A stretch of 31,302 nt of DNA, from NCBI GenBank assembly GCA_964618065.1, contig CAZTZK010000034.1, positions 1 to 31,302 on the forward strand, read 5' to 3'. This document shows positions 23,328-31,209 of the stretch, one piece after another. Numbering within the stretch: the stretch's first letter is position 1; every line of letters begins with the position of its first letter. The notes beneath the pieces are model-generated. The model searched no databases and was not told the DNA's origin. It saw only the letters and a program-made list of their open reading frames with translations. Source of the DNA: M55B174 sp964618065. Its GTDB lineage: Bacteria > Patescibacteriota > Minisyncoccia > CAIUEV01 > JAHKAQ01. The position numbers and the translations under genes were made by a program.

Positions 23328-25767
23328 AAAACAAGAGTTCGGTTTAATAAAAGCTAGAAAAATTACTGAAGAGATGAGAACGTCTTATCTCGATTACGCA
23401 ATGAGTACTATTGTGTCCAGGGCTTTGCCTGATGTACGCGACGGCTTGAAGCCCAGCCAGAGAAGGATTCTTTATGCTATGTATCAGCTGGGTCTTTTCC
23501 ATAAAAATAAGTATAGAAAATCAGCTTTAGTAGTTGGTGATGTTTTGGGAAAATACCATCCTCACGGAGATGCTTCAGTTTATGAAGCTACTGTTAGGCT
23601 GGCTCAAGATTTTTCTCTCCGTTATCCGCTAGTTGATGGACAAGGAAATTTTGGTTCTGTGGACGGAGATAGGCCCGCCCAAATGCGTTATACTGAATGT
23701 CGCATGGCTACTATTGCAGAAGAACTTTTAAAAGATATAAACAAGGATACCGTTAATTTTATTGATAACTACGATGCGTCCAGGAAAGAACCTCAAGTTT
23801 TGCCGGCGGCTCTTCCCCAGTTGCTTATTAATGGAGCAGTAGGTATTGCAGTAGGGATGGCGACTAACATTCCTCCGCATAATGTTGGAGAGATTATTGA
23901 TGCTCTTGTTTATCTAATTGATAATCCTGATTGCGAGATTGAAGAATTGCTTAATTTTATTAAAGGTCCCGATTTTCCAACCGGAGGAGTAGCTTATTCT
24001 AAAAGAGACATCTTGGAAGCTTATGCTACCGGAAGAGGCAGAGTTGTCACTCGGGCAAAATGTGAAATTCAAGAAACAAAGAAAGAATGCTTTAAAATTG
24101 TAGTTTCTGAAATAACTTATCAATCAAATAAAGCAAGTACCATTGCTAAAATTGCCAGTCTTGTTAAAGAAGGAAGAATTGAAGGGATTAAAGATATTAG
24201 AGATGAATCAGACAAAGAAGGAATTAGAATCGTTATAGAATTGAAAAAAGATTCTTGCCCCAAAAAAATTCTTAACAAACTTTATCAGCTTACCGACCTG
24301 CAGAAAAATTTCGGTTTTAATATGTTGGCTTTAGAAAATGGAATTCAACCGAGAGTAATGAATATTAAAGAATTTCTCGGTTATTATTTAGCTCATAGGA
24401 TTGAAATTATCACCAGAAGAAGTCAATTTGATTTGAGGAAAGCTAAAGAGAGAGCTCATATTCTAGAGGGCTTAAAGAAGGCTATAAGTAAAATTGATGA
24501 AGTTATTAAGACAATTAAATCTTCTAAAAATAAAAAAGCGGCTCATTATAATTTGGTGAAGAAATTTAAATTTACCAATGAACAAGCAGAAGCAATCTTA
24601 GAAATGAAATTACAGACTCTTGCAGGCCTAGAAAGACAAAGGATTGAAGATGAGTTAGAAGAAAAAAAGAAGTTGATAGAAAAGCTGGAGGATTTATTAA
24701 GCTCCAAAGGTAAAATAGAAAAAGAAGTGAAAAAAGAACTGAAAATTTTGGGCGATAAATATCGGGACGAGAGAAAAACGAAAATTATTAAAGGTAATGT
24801 GGGAGATTTTTCTGATGAAGATTTTTTTCCTGAAGAAGAAGCGATAGTAATGATGAGCAAGGGGGGCTACATTAAGAGGATGAATCCTAACGCTTATAAA
24901 GTGCAAAGACGTGGAGGAAGCGGAATTATTGGGGCTGCCACTAAAGAAGATGACATTATCTCCTGTCTTTTTACTGTGCAAACTCATGATAATATTTATT
25001 TCTTTAGTGAGTTGGGGAGAGTTTATTCAATTAAAGCTTTTGAAATTGGAGAAAGCTCTCGTTTATCAAAAGGAAAATCAATTGCTAATCTGTTTTCTCT
25101 TTCTCAGAAAGAAAATATTACAGTAGCCTTGCCACTAAGCTCTCAGTTGAAATATAAATATCTTTTTATGGCAACTAAAATGGGGGTAGTTAAAAAAGTG
25201 GCTTTGGATAAATTTCTTAACATAAGGAGTTCCGGTATTATTGCTATCAAATTAAGAAAAGATGATAATTTGCAGTGGGTTGATTTAACTTCTAGCGAAG
25301 ATGAAATTATTATGGTTACTAGAAAAGGGCAAGCTATTCGCTTTAAAGAAAAAGATGTCAGATCAATGGGTAGAACAGCCGCTGGAGTAAGAGGAATAAA
25401 AATGAAAGAAGGCGATAATTTAGTGGGAGTGGATGTTATTCCTCAAGGAGAAGCAAAAGATAAAAGTTTATTGGTTATTACCGAAAAGGGGTATGGTAAA
25501 AAAACTGATTTAAGTAAATATAAGTTGCAGAAACGAGGAGGTATGGGGGTTAAGACTATCAAGATAAATGCTCGTAATGGAGAAGTTGCCCATGCTTCTT
25601 TAGTCCTAAAAGATGAAGAAAACTCTGATATTATTGCAACTTCTAGCCATGGGCATATAATAAGGATGGAGATTAAAAGTATTTCTAAATTGGGGCGAGT
25701 GACTCAAGGAGTTAAAATTATGAGATTAAAGGACAACGATAAACTTGCTCAAGCTACAAAAGTTTAA
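23317..25767 (+). CDS. gyrA: DNA gyrase subunit A
   Basis: The DNA-cleaving subunit of gyrase, 816 residues from the ATG at 23317. An in-frame TTG at 23308 would add three residues, but ATG is preferred. The winged-helix/tower part has SRALPDVRDGLKPSQRRIL, HPHGDASVYEA and the active-site tyrosine Y125 in AQMRYTECRM. PQLLINGAVGIAVGMATNIP is next, then a coiled-coil tower. The C-terminal beta-pinwheel contains the gyrA box QRRGGSG (about 530-536), with serine where arginine or lysine is usual, and degenerate repeats (KRGGMG). The box argues for GyrA over ParC, so the protein should wrap DNA and supercoil it together with GyrB, which is not in this window. Confidence 0.94.
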   Translation: MEVKKQEFGLIKARKITEEMRTSYLDYAMSTIVSRALPDVRDGLKPSQRRILYAMYQLGLFHKNKYRKSALVVGDVLGKYHPHGDASVYEATVRLAQDFSLRYPLVDGQGNFGSVDGDRPAQMRYTECRMATIAEELLKDINKDTVNFIDNYDASRKEPQVLPAALPQLLINGAVGIAVGMATNIPPHNVGEIIDALVYLIDNPDCEIEELLNFIKGPDFPTGGVAYSKRDILEAYATGRGRVVTRAKCEIQETKKECFKIVVSEITYQSNKASTIAKIASLVKEGRIEGIKDIRDESDKEGIRIVIELKKDSCPKKILNKLYQLTDLQKNFGFNMLALENGIQPRVMNIKEFLGYYLAHRIEIITRRSQFDLRKAKERAHILEGLKKAISKIDEVIKTIKSSKNKKAAHYNLVKKFKFTNEQAEAILEMKLQTLAGLERQRIEDELEEKKKLIEKLEDLLSSKGKIEKEVKKELKILGDKYRDERKTKIIKGNVGDFSDEDFFPEEEAIVMMSKGGYIKRMNPNAYKVQRRGGSGIIGAATKEDDIISCLFTVQTHDNIYFFSELGRVYSIKAFEIGESSRLSKGKSIANLFSLSQKENITVALPLSSQLKYKYLFMATKMGVVKKVALDKFLNIRSSGIIAIKLRKDDNLQWVDLTSSEDEIIMVTRKGQAIRFKEKDVRSMGRTAAGVRGIKMKEGDNLVGVDVIPQGEAKDKSLLVITEKGYGKKTDLSKYKLQKRGGMGVKTIKINARNGEVAHASLVLKDEENSDIIATSSHGHIIRMEIKSISKLGRVTQGVKIMRLKDNDKLAQATKV

Positions 25768-25809
25768 CCGCTCTTATTTTAGGTAAGAGGTTTCAATTAT
25801 AAAATAAAA

Positions 25810-26367
25810 ATGAAAAATAAAACTCAGCTGGAAAAATATCTAAATCCTGAAAATGTAGTTCAACAAACAGATTTAAAAGAAGGAGAAACGGCAGCTGATT
25901 TAGGTTGTGGAAAGGGTTATTTTATTATTCCTTTGGCAAAAAAAGTTGGGGAAAAAGGTAAGGTTTACGCCATTGATGTCTTAGAGGAAGCATTAGATAC
26001 AGCTCGCAGTACAGCTGAAATTAATTCTTTGGATAACATTGTTTTTCAAAGAGCTAATTTAGAAGAAAAAAATAGTGTTCAAAAATTTATCCAAAGAGGC
26101 TCAGTTGATTTAGCTATTATTTCAAATGTCTTATTCGCTAATCAAGAAAAAGAAAATATTATTTTGGAAGCTGTTGGCATTTTAAAGAGTGGTAAAGAAT
26201 TGATAATTATTGACTGGAATAGAAGTGGTTTCCCAATAGCTCCTTCTCCTGAATTATTAGTTGACCCTAACAAGGTAATGGAATTTTGTTCAGGAATAGG
26301 CCTTGTTTTTAAAAAGGATCTTGAGGTAGGTAAGTATTATTGGGGCAAAGTTTTTATTAAGCAATAA
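25810..26367 (+). CDS. Class I SAM-dependent methyltransferase
   Basis: A compact 185-residue Rossmann-fold methyltransferase. Motif I TAADLGCGKGYF (27-38) binds the methionine part of SAM, the acidic end of strand 2 is D56 in VYAIDVLEEAL, and IISNVLFANQ marks motif IV. The fold continues with IIIDWNRSGF. It is close to the UbiE/arsenite-methyltransferase-like small enzymes, but the substrate cannot be told. It lies 42 bases after gyrA and 41 before the solute-binding lipoprotein. Confidence 0.82.
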   Translation: MKNKTQLEKYLNPENVVQQTDLKEGETAADLGCGKGYFIIPLAKKVGEKGKVYAIDVLEEALDTARSTAEINSLDNIVFQRANLEEKNSVQKFIQRGSVDLAIISNVLFANQEKENIILEAVGILKSGKELIIIDWNRSGFPIAPSPELLVDPNKVMEFCSGIGLVFKKDLEVGKYYWGKVFIKQ

Positions 26368-26408
26368 TTTTTCTTTTTTTAGGAAATGATTTTAGAATAT
26401 TTAAAATT

Positions 26409-27818
26409 ATGAAAAACAAAACTAAAATTAGTTTAGCTCTTTTAATAATTTTTGCTTGGCTTCCCCTTTTAAGCGGGTGTGGTTGCAAGGAAAAAAAATC
26501 TGCTAGTGTTGAACCTTTAGAAATTTGGGGAGTTTGGGATGACTCAGACGTTATGGAAAAAATGATTGGGCTTTATAAAAAGAAAAATGAGCAAATTTCT
26601 CAGATAAAATACCGTAAATTTACTTATGACGAATATGAAAATGAGCTAATAAAAGCTTTTGCTGCCGGGAATGGGCCGGATATATTTTCAGTTCATAATA
26701 CTTGGACGGTTCAACACCTTGATTTGATGATGAGCCTAGAAGAAGCTCAAAGTGTCTATAATAAAGCGGTTGAACAAAAAAGTGGTTGTAGTAAACCTCC
26801 TAAACTTGAGAAATCGCTACTTACCGAACGTGAATATAAGGGAGCTTTTGTAAATGTAGTAGGGAATGATTTTGTTAAGAACGGTAAAATTTATGGAATT
26901 CCTTTGACAGTTGATACAATGGCTCTTTTCTATAACGAAGATCTTTTTGCCGATGCCGGCATAGCTAGGCCTCCGGAAAATTGGGATGATTTCAAAGAGA
27001 ACGCAGAAAAATTAACTAAGGTTGATGAATACAATAATATAATCCAGTCGGGAGCAGCCATAGGGACTGCAGAAAATATTTATCGGGCGGGAGATATTTT
27101 AGCCTTATTAATGCTCCAAACAGGATGTTCCATAGTGAACCCTGAAACTTTGGAATCTACTGTGGACGTTCAAGTTCAAAATCCGGATACAGGCAAACTT
27201 TTTTGGCCTGCCCTAGAAGCAATGCAATTTTATGTAAGCTTTGCTAACGGTTCAAATCCTAATTATACTTGGAATCCAAGGATGCATCATTCAGTTGATT
27301 CTTTTATTGAAGGCAAAACAGCAATGATGATTGGCTATACTTACGCTATTGAAACCATAAAAAATAAAGCTCCTCATCTTAATTTTAAAGTAGTAGAAAT
27401 ACCTCAAGTTAAAGGAGTTCAACCGGGGAAGAAACTTACTTTTGCTAATTATTGGGGTTATGTAGTATCTAGAGAATCAGCTGAAGTAGCCAACAAGCCT
27501 TTAGAAGCTTGGAAATTTTTAAAATTTTTAGGAGAGAAAGAACAAATTGGCTATTATGCAGAAGAAACTAAACAGCCGGCTTCCCGTTTGGATGTAATTG
27601 GAGAGCAAATCGGAGAACCTGGTTTAGGGACATTTGCTCAGCAAGCCTTGTTAGCTAAAAGTTTTATTCAGCCGGATGAAGCTAAGATCCAAAGTATCTT
27701 TAATGAAAATATAGAGAGAACTGCTCTAGGTTGGGAAAACGCAAGAGAAGCAGTTGAAAAAATTCATACCAAACTGGAGATACTTTTGAAAGAGTATAAA
27801 AGTAAAATAAACTTTTAA
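26409..27818 (+). CDS. Extracellular solute-binding lipoprotein (family 1, sugar-type)
   Basis: The 469-residue protein has a signal peptide with lipobox LLSGC, so C24 should be lipidated and the rest anchored outside the membrane. The mature part resembles the MalE/UgpB-type substrate-binding proteins: LEIWGVWDDSDVMEKM at the start, AFAAGNGPDIFSVHNTW, then IPLTVDTMALFYNEDLF and PPENWDDFKENAEKL, the usual hinge and lobe segments. Such proteins normally deliver sugars to ABC importers, yet no permease or ATPase gene is in the window. It is followed by the first pilin-like gene after only 2 bases, which suggests one transcript and a possible surface or adhesion role instead. This last point is inference. 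Confidence 0.85.
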   Translation: MKNKTKISLALLIIFAWLPLLSGCGCKEKKSASVEPLEIWGVWDDSDVMEKMIGLYKKKNEQISQIKYRKFTYDEYENELIKAFAAGNGPDIFSVHNTWTVQHLDLMMSLEEAQSVYNKAVEQKSGCSKPPKLEKSLLTEREYKGAFVNVVGNDFVKNGKIYGIPLTVDTMALFYNEDLFADAGIARPPENWDDFKENAEKLTKVDEYNNIIQSGAAIGTAENIYRAGDILALLMLQTGCSIVNPETLESTVDVQVQNPDTGKLFWPALEAMQFYVSFANGSNPNYTWNPRMHHSVDSFIEGKTAMMIGYTYAIETIKNKAPHLNFKVVEIPQVKGVQPGKKLTFANYWGYVVSRESAEVANKPLEAWKFLKFLGEKEQIGYYAEETKQPASRLDVIGEQIGEPGLGTFAQQALLAKSFIQPDEAKIQSIFNENIERTALGWENAREAVEKIHTKLEILLKEYKSKINF

Positions 27819-27820
27819 CT

Positions 27821-28447
27821 ATGAAATTAAAAAAAATAATCTTACCCTTAATTTTTTTTCTAGTCCTGGGAAGCTTTATTTTTTTACCCTTTTTAACCAA
27901 TGGCGCTCTTTACAATCCTATTGGAGAAGTTACCGGGGAGGGTAACCCTGATGAAATGTTAGTCAACTTGATCGCTAATATTTTAGATATTGTTTATAAA
28001 GTTGTTATTGGTTTATCTCTAATTTTTATTATTATTGGAGGAATTATGTATATGGTTGCTAGTGGGAATGATGAAAAAATGACCAGAGCAAAAAAGATGA
28101 TAATTTATGCCATTATAGGGTTGGCAATAGCTATTGGAGCAGCAGTCTTTCTAAAAGAAGTAGCTAAAGCTTTAGGCTCTAAAGCACTGTTTACTATCTC
28201 CGGCGCAAACATGGAAACCACCGGCAGTATGAGCGGAGTTTTAGAAAAAACAATTTCCTTGTTGCTTACTTCCTTAGGAATGCTAGGAATCATTGGGTTG
28301 ATTATTGGCGGTTTTTGGTATCTTCATGCCGGCGGGGATGAACAAAAAGCGGAAATTGGAAAGAAAACTTTAACTTATTCTATTTTAGGTTTAATAATAT
28401 CTATCGGTTCATTGGTAATTGTAAAACAAGTTGCTGCTCTTTTTTAG
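27821..28447 (+). CDS. Double T4SS-pilin-like (VirB2/TrbC-like) membrane protein
   Basis: The 208-residue protein has a signal-like helix (about 4-26) and then two copies of the two-helix pilin-like module. Module 1 has helices at about 58-80 and 93-112 with IGGIMYMVASGNDEKMTRAK between them; module 2 at about 147-169 and 184-203 with GGFWYLHAGGDEQKAEIGKK. A short G/N-[DE]-[DE] turn and a basic segment between two hydrophobic helices is the mark of the T4SS pilin family common in CPR genomes. Module 1 ends in FLKEV, module 2 in IVKQV. It lies 2 bases after the lipoprotein gene and is the first of seven such genes. Confidence 0.78.
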   Translation: MKLKKIILPLIFFLVLGSFIFLPFLTNGALYNPIGEVTGEGNPDEMLVNLIANILDIVYKVVIGLSLIFIIIGGIMYMVASGNDEKMTRAKKMIIYAIIGLAIAIGAAVFLKEVAKALGSKALFTISGANMETTGSMSGVLEKTISLLLTSLGMLGIIGLIIGGFWYLHAGGDEQKAEIGKKTLTYSILGLIISIGSLVIVKQVAALF

Positions 28448-28474
28448 AATCAGCTAATCCTAATTAAGATAAAA

Positions 28475-29095
28475 ATGAAATTACTATTTGAAAAAATAAA
28501 AGTTGTCGTTCTCAATTCAATTCCTTTGGCAATTTTGGCTATTGGTATGCCCTTTTTCAAAGCGCAAGCTTCAATTAAAATTGAAAATCCATTGGCTGCA
28601 TCTAGTTTTGGAGGGAAGGAAGGAGTAGCTTCTTCTATAATTGAAACATTGATGAATTTTGTAGCAGGCATTGCCATAATTATGTTAATAATTTCCGGCA
28701 TTCTCTACATATTTTCTCAAGGCAATGAGAACCGGACCGGGATTGCTAAAAAAATGCTTTCGGGAGCGGTAATTGGCTTAGCTGTTGTTTTAGGAGCGAA
28801 AACATTTTTGAAGGAGATCTATATTATTTTTCACAAGACTGCTCCTGACGCTGAAATTAACGCGGCTCAAAGCGCTTTTCAAATTGTAGAAAGAATTCTT
28901 TCCCTACTCTTGTCAATAACAGGTATGGTTGGTATAATTAGTTTTATCTGGGGGGCTTTAATTTATTTTACTTCAGCTGGTAACGAAGACAGAGCAGCTA
29001 AAGGTAAGAAACAGATAATTTATTCGGTGTTAGGATTAGTAATAGCCATTGGTGCTTTAGTAATAGTGAAACAAATAAACAGCTTACTTCAATAA
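28475..29095 (+). CDS. Double T4SS-pilin-like membrane protein, second copy
   Basis: The 206-residue protein shares the layout of the previous one: a signal peptide ending near KAQA (29-32), module 1 with helices at about 60-81 and 94-112 around YIFSQGNENRTGIAKK, and module 2 at about 143-166 and 181-199 around YFTSAGNEDRAAKGKK. The first module ends in FLKEI and the second in IVKQI, as in its neighbour, so each module is most like the same-position module next door. That suggests the double form arose before the two genes separated. It lies 27 bases after the first pilin gene. Confidence 0.78.
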   Translation: MKLLFEKIKVVVLNSIPLAILAIGMPFFKAQASIKIENPLAASSFGGKEGVASSIIETLMNFVAGIAIIMLIISGILYIFSQGNENRTGIAKKMLSGAVIGLAVVLGAKTFLKEIYIIFHKTAPDAEINAAQSAFQIVERILSLLLSITGMVGIISFIWGALIYFTSAGNEDRAAKGKKQIIYSVLGLVIAIGALVIVKQINSLLQ

Positions 29096-29137
29096 AAAAT
29101 ATTCTTTATAAATAATTATTAAAAAGTAAAAAGCAAA

Positions 29138-29503
29138 ATGAAACAAAAACTATTAAAGCTAGTTCCGGTTTCTGTGCTGTCGTTAATAATGCCTCTATTT
29201 TCAAGAGCTGATTGGGGTGATGGTAGAGGTGATGCAGGAGATCAAGATTTGCCAGGAGGGACCATTCATGACATTGTTTTTAATCTAGCCAGCTGGATGC
29301 TCTTGATTTTGGGTTCCATTGCGATTATTGGTTTTGTAATTTCCGGTATTCTTTATCTAACAGCAGCCGGGGATGACGAAAGGATGGAAACAGCCAAGAA
29401 GGGTATGATTTATTCAATTATTGGAGTAGTGGTTGGTCTGTTGGGTTATGTAATTGTTCAAGCTGTTGATTCTTGGTTAGGACATTCAAGTACAGACTTT
29501 TAA
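29138..29503 (+). CDS. Single T4SS-pilin-like protein (class with VQAVD end)
   Basis: The 121-residue protein has a signal peptide (about 1-24, cleavage likely near SRA-D), a Gly/Asp-rich spacer (WGDGRGDAGDQDLPGG) and one two-helix module: helices at about 50-73 and 90-108 with YLTAAGDDERMETAKKG between. The end reads YVIVQAVDSWL. This C-terminal class is shared with the genes at 29542 and 30518 and differs from the KQ-ending class. After processing it would be about 97 residues, close to VirB2-type pilin size. Whether it forms a fibre is inferred from family only. Confidence 0.78.
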   Translation: MKQKLLKLVPVSVLSLIMPLFSRADWGDGRGDAGDQDLPGGTIHDIVFNLASWMLLILGSIAIIGFVISGILYLTAAGDDERMETAKKGMIYSIIGVVVGLLGYVIVQAVDSWLGHSSTDF

Positions 29504-29541
29504 TTTTTTTCGAGAAAATAAAAATCATTTAATATTCATAA

Positions 29542-29856
29542 ATGCTCAAAAAGGCTTTAGCTGTTGATTTAAATTATCCTCAAACTGGTTTGCCGGCGGG
29601 TGGAGGAGGAGATGCTCCAGTGGCTAATGTCTTTGTTAATTTAATGAGCTGGCTTTTAATTATTTTGGGTTCATTAGCTATTATTAGTTTTGTGATAGCA
29701 GGTATTATTTATTTAACTGCTACCGGTTATCAAGATAAAATGGATCAAGCTAAGAGGGCTATGCTGTACTCACTCATTGGAACTATTGTTGCCTTACTTG
29801 GTTTTGTAATTGTTAAAGCTATTGATGCTTGGCTGAGAGGATCAATGAATTTTTAA
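29542..29856 (+). CDS. Single T4SS-pilin-like protein without visible signal peptide
   Basis: At 104 residues this is the shortest of the array. The two-helix module is clear (helices at about 34-57 and 71-92, YLTATGYQDKMDQAKR between, VIVKAIDAWL at the end) and is of the same class as the genes at 29138 and 30518. The start MLKKALAVDLNYPQTG has no hydrophobic signal helix, and the codon just before the ATG is an in-frame TAA, so no longer form exists. It may insert without cleavage, act as an assembly or membrane partner, or be a decaying copy. A tyrosine replaces the usual acidic residue in the turn (TGYQDK). Confidence 0.72.
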   Translation: MLKKALAVDLNYPQTGLPAGGGGDAPVANVFVNLMSWLLIILGSLAIISFVIAGIIYLTATGYQDKMDQAKRAMLYSLIGTIVALLGFVIVKAIDAWLRGSMNF

Positions 29857-30035
29857 TTTTTGCTATTTAGAATTTAGCTAAAAATTTTACTGCGTTTTAT
29901 CTCTACAAAGATGGGAGTTTAAATATTCAAAAATAAAAAAATATCAAAAAACTTTTTTCTGTAAATTCTTGGTTTCAGTTATTTTTTTGGAGAGATAAAC
30001 ATTGTTTGAATTTTTAAATTTACTGGCACAAAGAG

Positions 30036-30425
30036 ATGAAAATAGTTAGTTTTAATCATTCAGCTTTCCACTTTCGCAAGAATAACAAAAAACAGTATTT
30101 TAATTTGGCTTACCGATTTTTCTTTTTTTCTTTTTTGGTCTTAGGATTTGGACTTTTTGCCCGTCCGGCGTCGGCAGTTCTTTTTTTTTCTGATTCCCCA
30201 GGCTTAGCTGAGGTAGTAGGAAATTTAACCGGTCTCTTTTTAAAAATTTTGGGAATGGCTGGAGTTGTTGCTTTTGTTATAGCTGGGATTATGTATCTTG
30301 CCTCTGCTGGTAATCAGGAGAAGACTGAAATTGCTAAAAGATATTTAAAATATTCAATTTTAGGTTTAGTTATCGCAATTGGCTCTTTTGTTATTATAAA
30401 ACAAATAGCTAAACTTTTAGGATAA
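30036..30425 (+). CDS. Single T4SS-pilin-like protein (class with KQI end)
   Basis: The 129-residue protein has a long basic N-region and signal helix (about 26-44), with a likely cleavage after ARPASA (about residue 47). The short mature part has two helices at about 66-89 and 105-122 around YLASAGNQEKTEIAKRY. The end reads VIIKQIAKLLG, like the second modules of the two double proteins, so it may be the single-module relative of those. The 179-base space before it holds AT-rich sequence and no recognisable RNA gene; it may contain a separate promoter, but I could not pick a convincing one. Confidence 0.76.
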   Translation: MKIVSFNHSAFHFRKNNKKQYFNLAYRFFFFSFLVLGFGLFARPASAVLFFSDSPGLAEVVGNLTGLFLKILGMAGVVAFVIAGIMYLASAGNQEKTEIAKRYLKYSILGLVIAIGSFVIIKQIAKLLG

Positions 30426-30517
30426 ATAAAGTTAAAAATTAAAAAATAGAGGACAGAATAAATTAGAATTCTCCAATTTTTAATTATTCGTTTAATTATT
30501 TAAAAATAAAAAGACAA

Positions 30518-31147
30518 ATGTTTAAATTATTTACAGCTTCTTTAACCCTGCTAATGTTGGCCTTTACGGTAAGTGCTAATGAAGCTACTAATGATCCACT
30601 TCCCCCTGGTGACCCTTATGTTGTAATTAGTGGAGATGAAACGGAAGAAGGTAACCCTGCTACATCTGACGATGAAGACCTTGGTGATTTTAAAGGTGGT
30701 GGTTATACGGAAGAAGGCAATCCTGCTACATCTGACGATGAAGACCTTGGTGATTTTAAAGGCGGTGGTTATACGGAAGAAGGTACTTCTGCTAGTGGCT
30801 CTTCTTCTGGTCCTTTGCTAAATACATCACCTAGTTCTTCGGGCAGTGGTGGTGCCTGGCAAAGAGGGAAAGATAAAACGAGCCAGTTAGGATTGCCAGA
30901 GGGAACAATTGCTCAAATTGTTTTTGAATTTGCCAGTTGGATTTTACTTATTTTTGGTTCGGTGGCAATTATTGGTTTTGTTATTGCCGGAATTCTCTAT
31001 TTAACTTCGGCTGGAGATGAAGATAAAATGAAAAAAGCCAAGCAAGGCATGATTTATGCAATTATTGGAGTAGCTGTTGGTTTGCTAGGCTATGTGATTG
31101 TCCAAGCTGTAGATGAATGGCTATGGGGATTTAGTGATACTTTTTAG
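30518..31147 (+). CDS. T4SS-pilin-like protein with long acidic repeat spacer
   Basis: The 209-residue protein has a signal peptide (about 1-20, cleavage near VSA-N), then about 110 residues of extracytoplasmic, low-complexity spacer, and one pilin-like module (helices about 138-160 and 177-195) with YLTSAGDEDKMKKAKQG between and YVIVQAVDEWL at the end. The module is very like that of the gene at 29138. The spacer has two exact copies of a 22-residue acidic unit (TEEGNPATSDDEDLGD, then FKGGGY) and the start of a third, then a Ser/Gly-rich stretch. A surface-exposed stalk or adhesive segment is a guess; the repeats are seen directly. Confidence 0.77.
   Translation: MFKLFTASLTLLMLAFTVSANEATNDPLPPGDPYVVISGDETEEGNPATSDDEDLGDFKGGGYTEEGNPATSDDEDLGDFKGGGYTEEGTSASGSSSGPLLNTSPSSSGSGGAWQRGKDKTSQLGLPEGTIAQIVFEFASWILLIFGSVAIIGFVIAGILYLTSAGDEDKMKKAKQGMIYAIIGVAVGLLGYVIVQAVDEWLWGFSDTF
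30641..30784 (+). repeat. 66-base in-frame tandem repeat in a pilin-like gene
   Basis: Two full copies (30641-30706 and 30707-30772) and the first 12 bases of a third. The copies differ at three bases, all silent (GGT/GGC, AAC/AAT, GGT/GGC), so the 22-residue units are identical. The repeat length is a multiple of three, so gain or loss of units would keep the frame. Confidence 0.92.
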
Positions 31148-31209
31148 CTGACTCTATTTAGAAACTTTTAAGGTGGTTTAATATAAATAAATAATAAATA
31201 GATATCAAA

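Noticed and set aside
24546..24987. Two minus-strand frames inside gyrA
   Set aside because: Antisense of the Lys/Glu-rich gyrA coil gives Ser/Phe-rich frames; gyrA itself is clear.
25771..25789. CTCTTA/TAAGAG hairpin after gyrA as a terminator
   Set aside because: The stem is only 6 bp and is followed by GTTTCAATT rather than a T-run.
30002..30049. Possible 15-codon leader peptide (TTG start) after a GGAGAG site before the pilin gene at 30036
   Set aside because: TTG start, low-information sequence and overlap with the real start; no further support.
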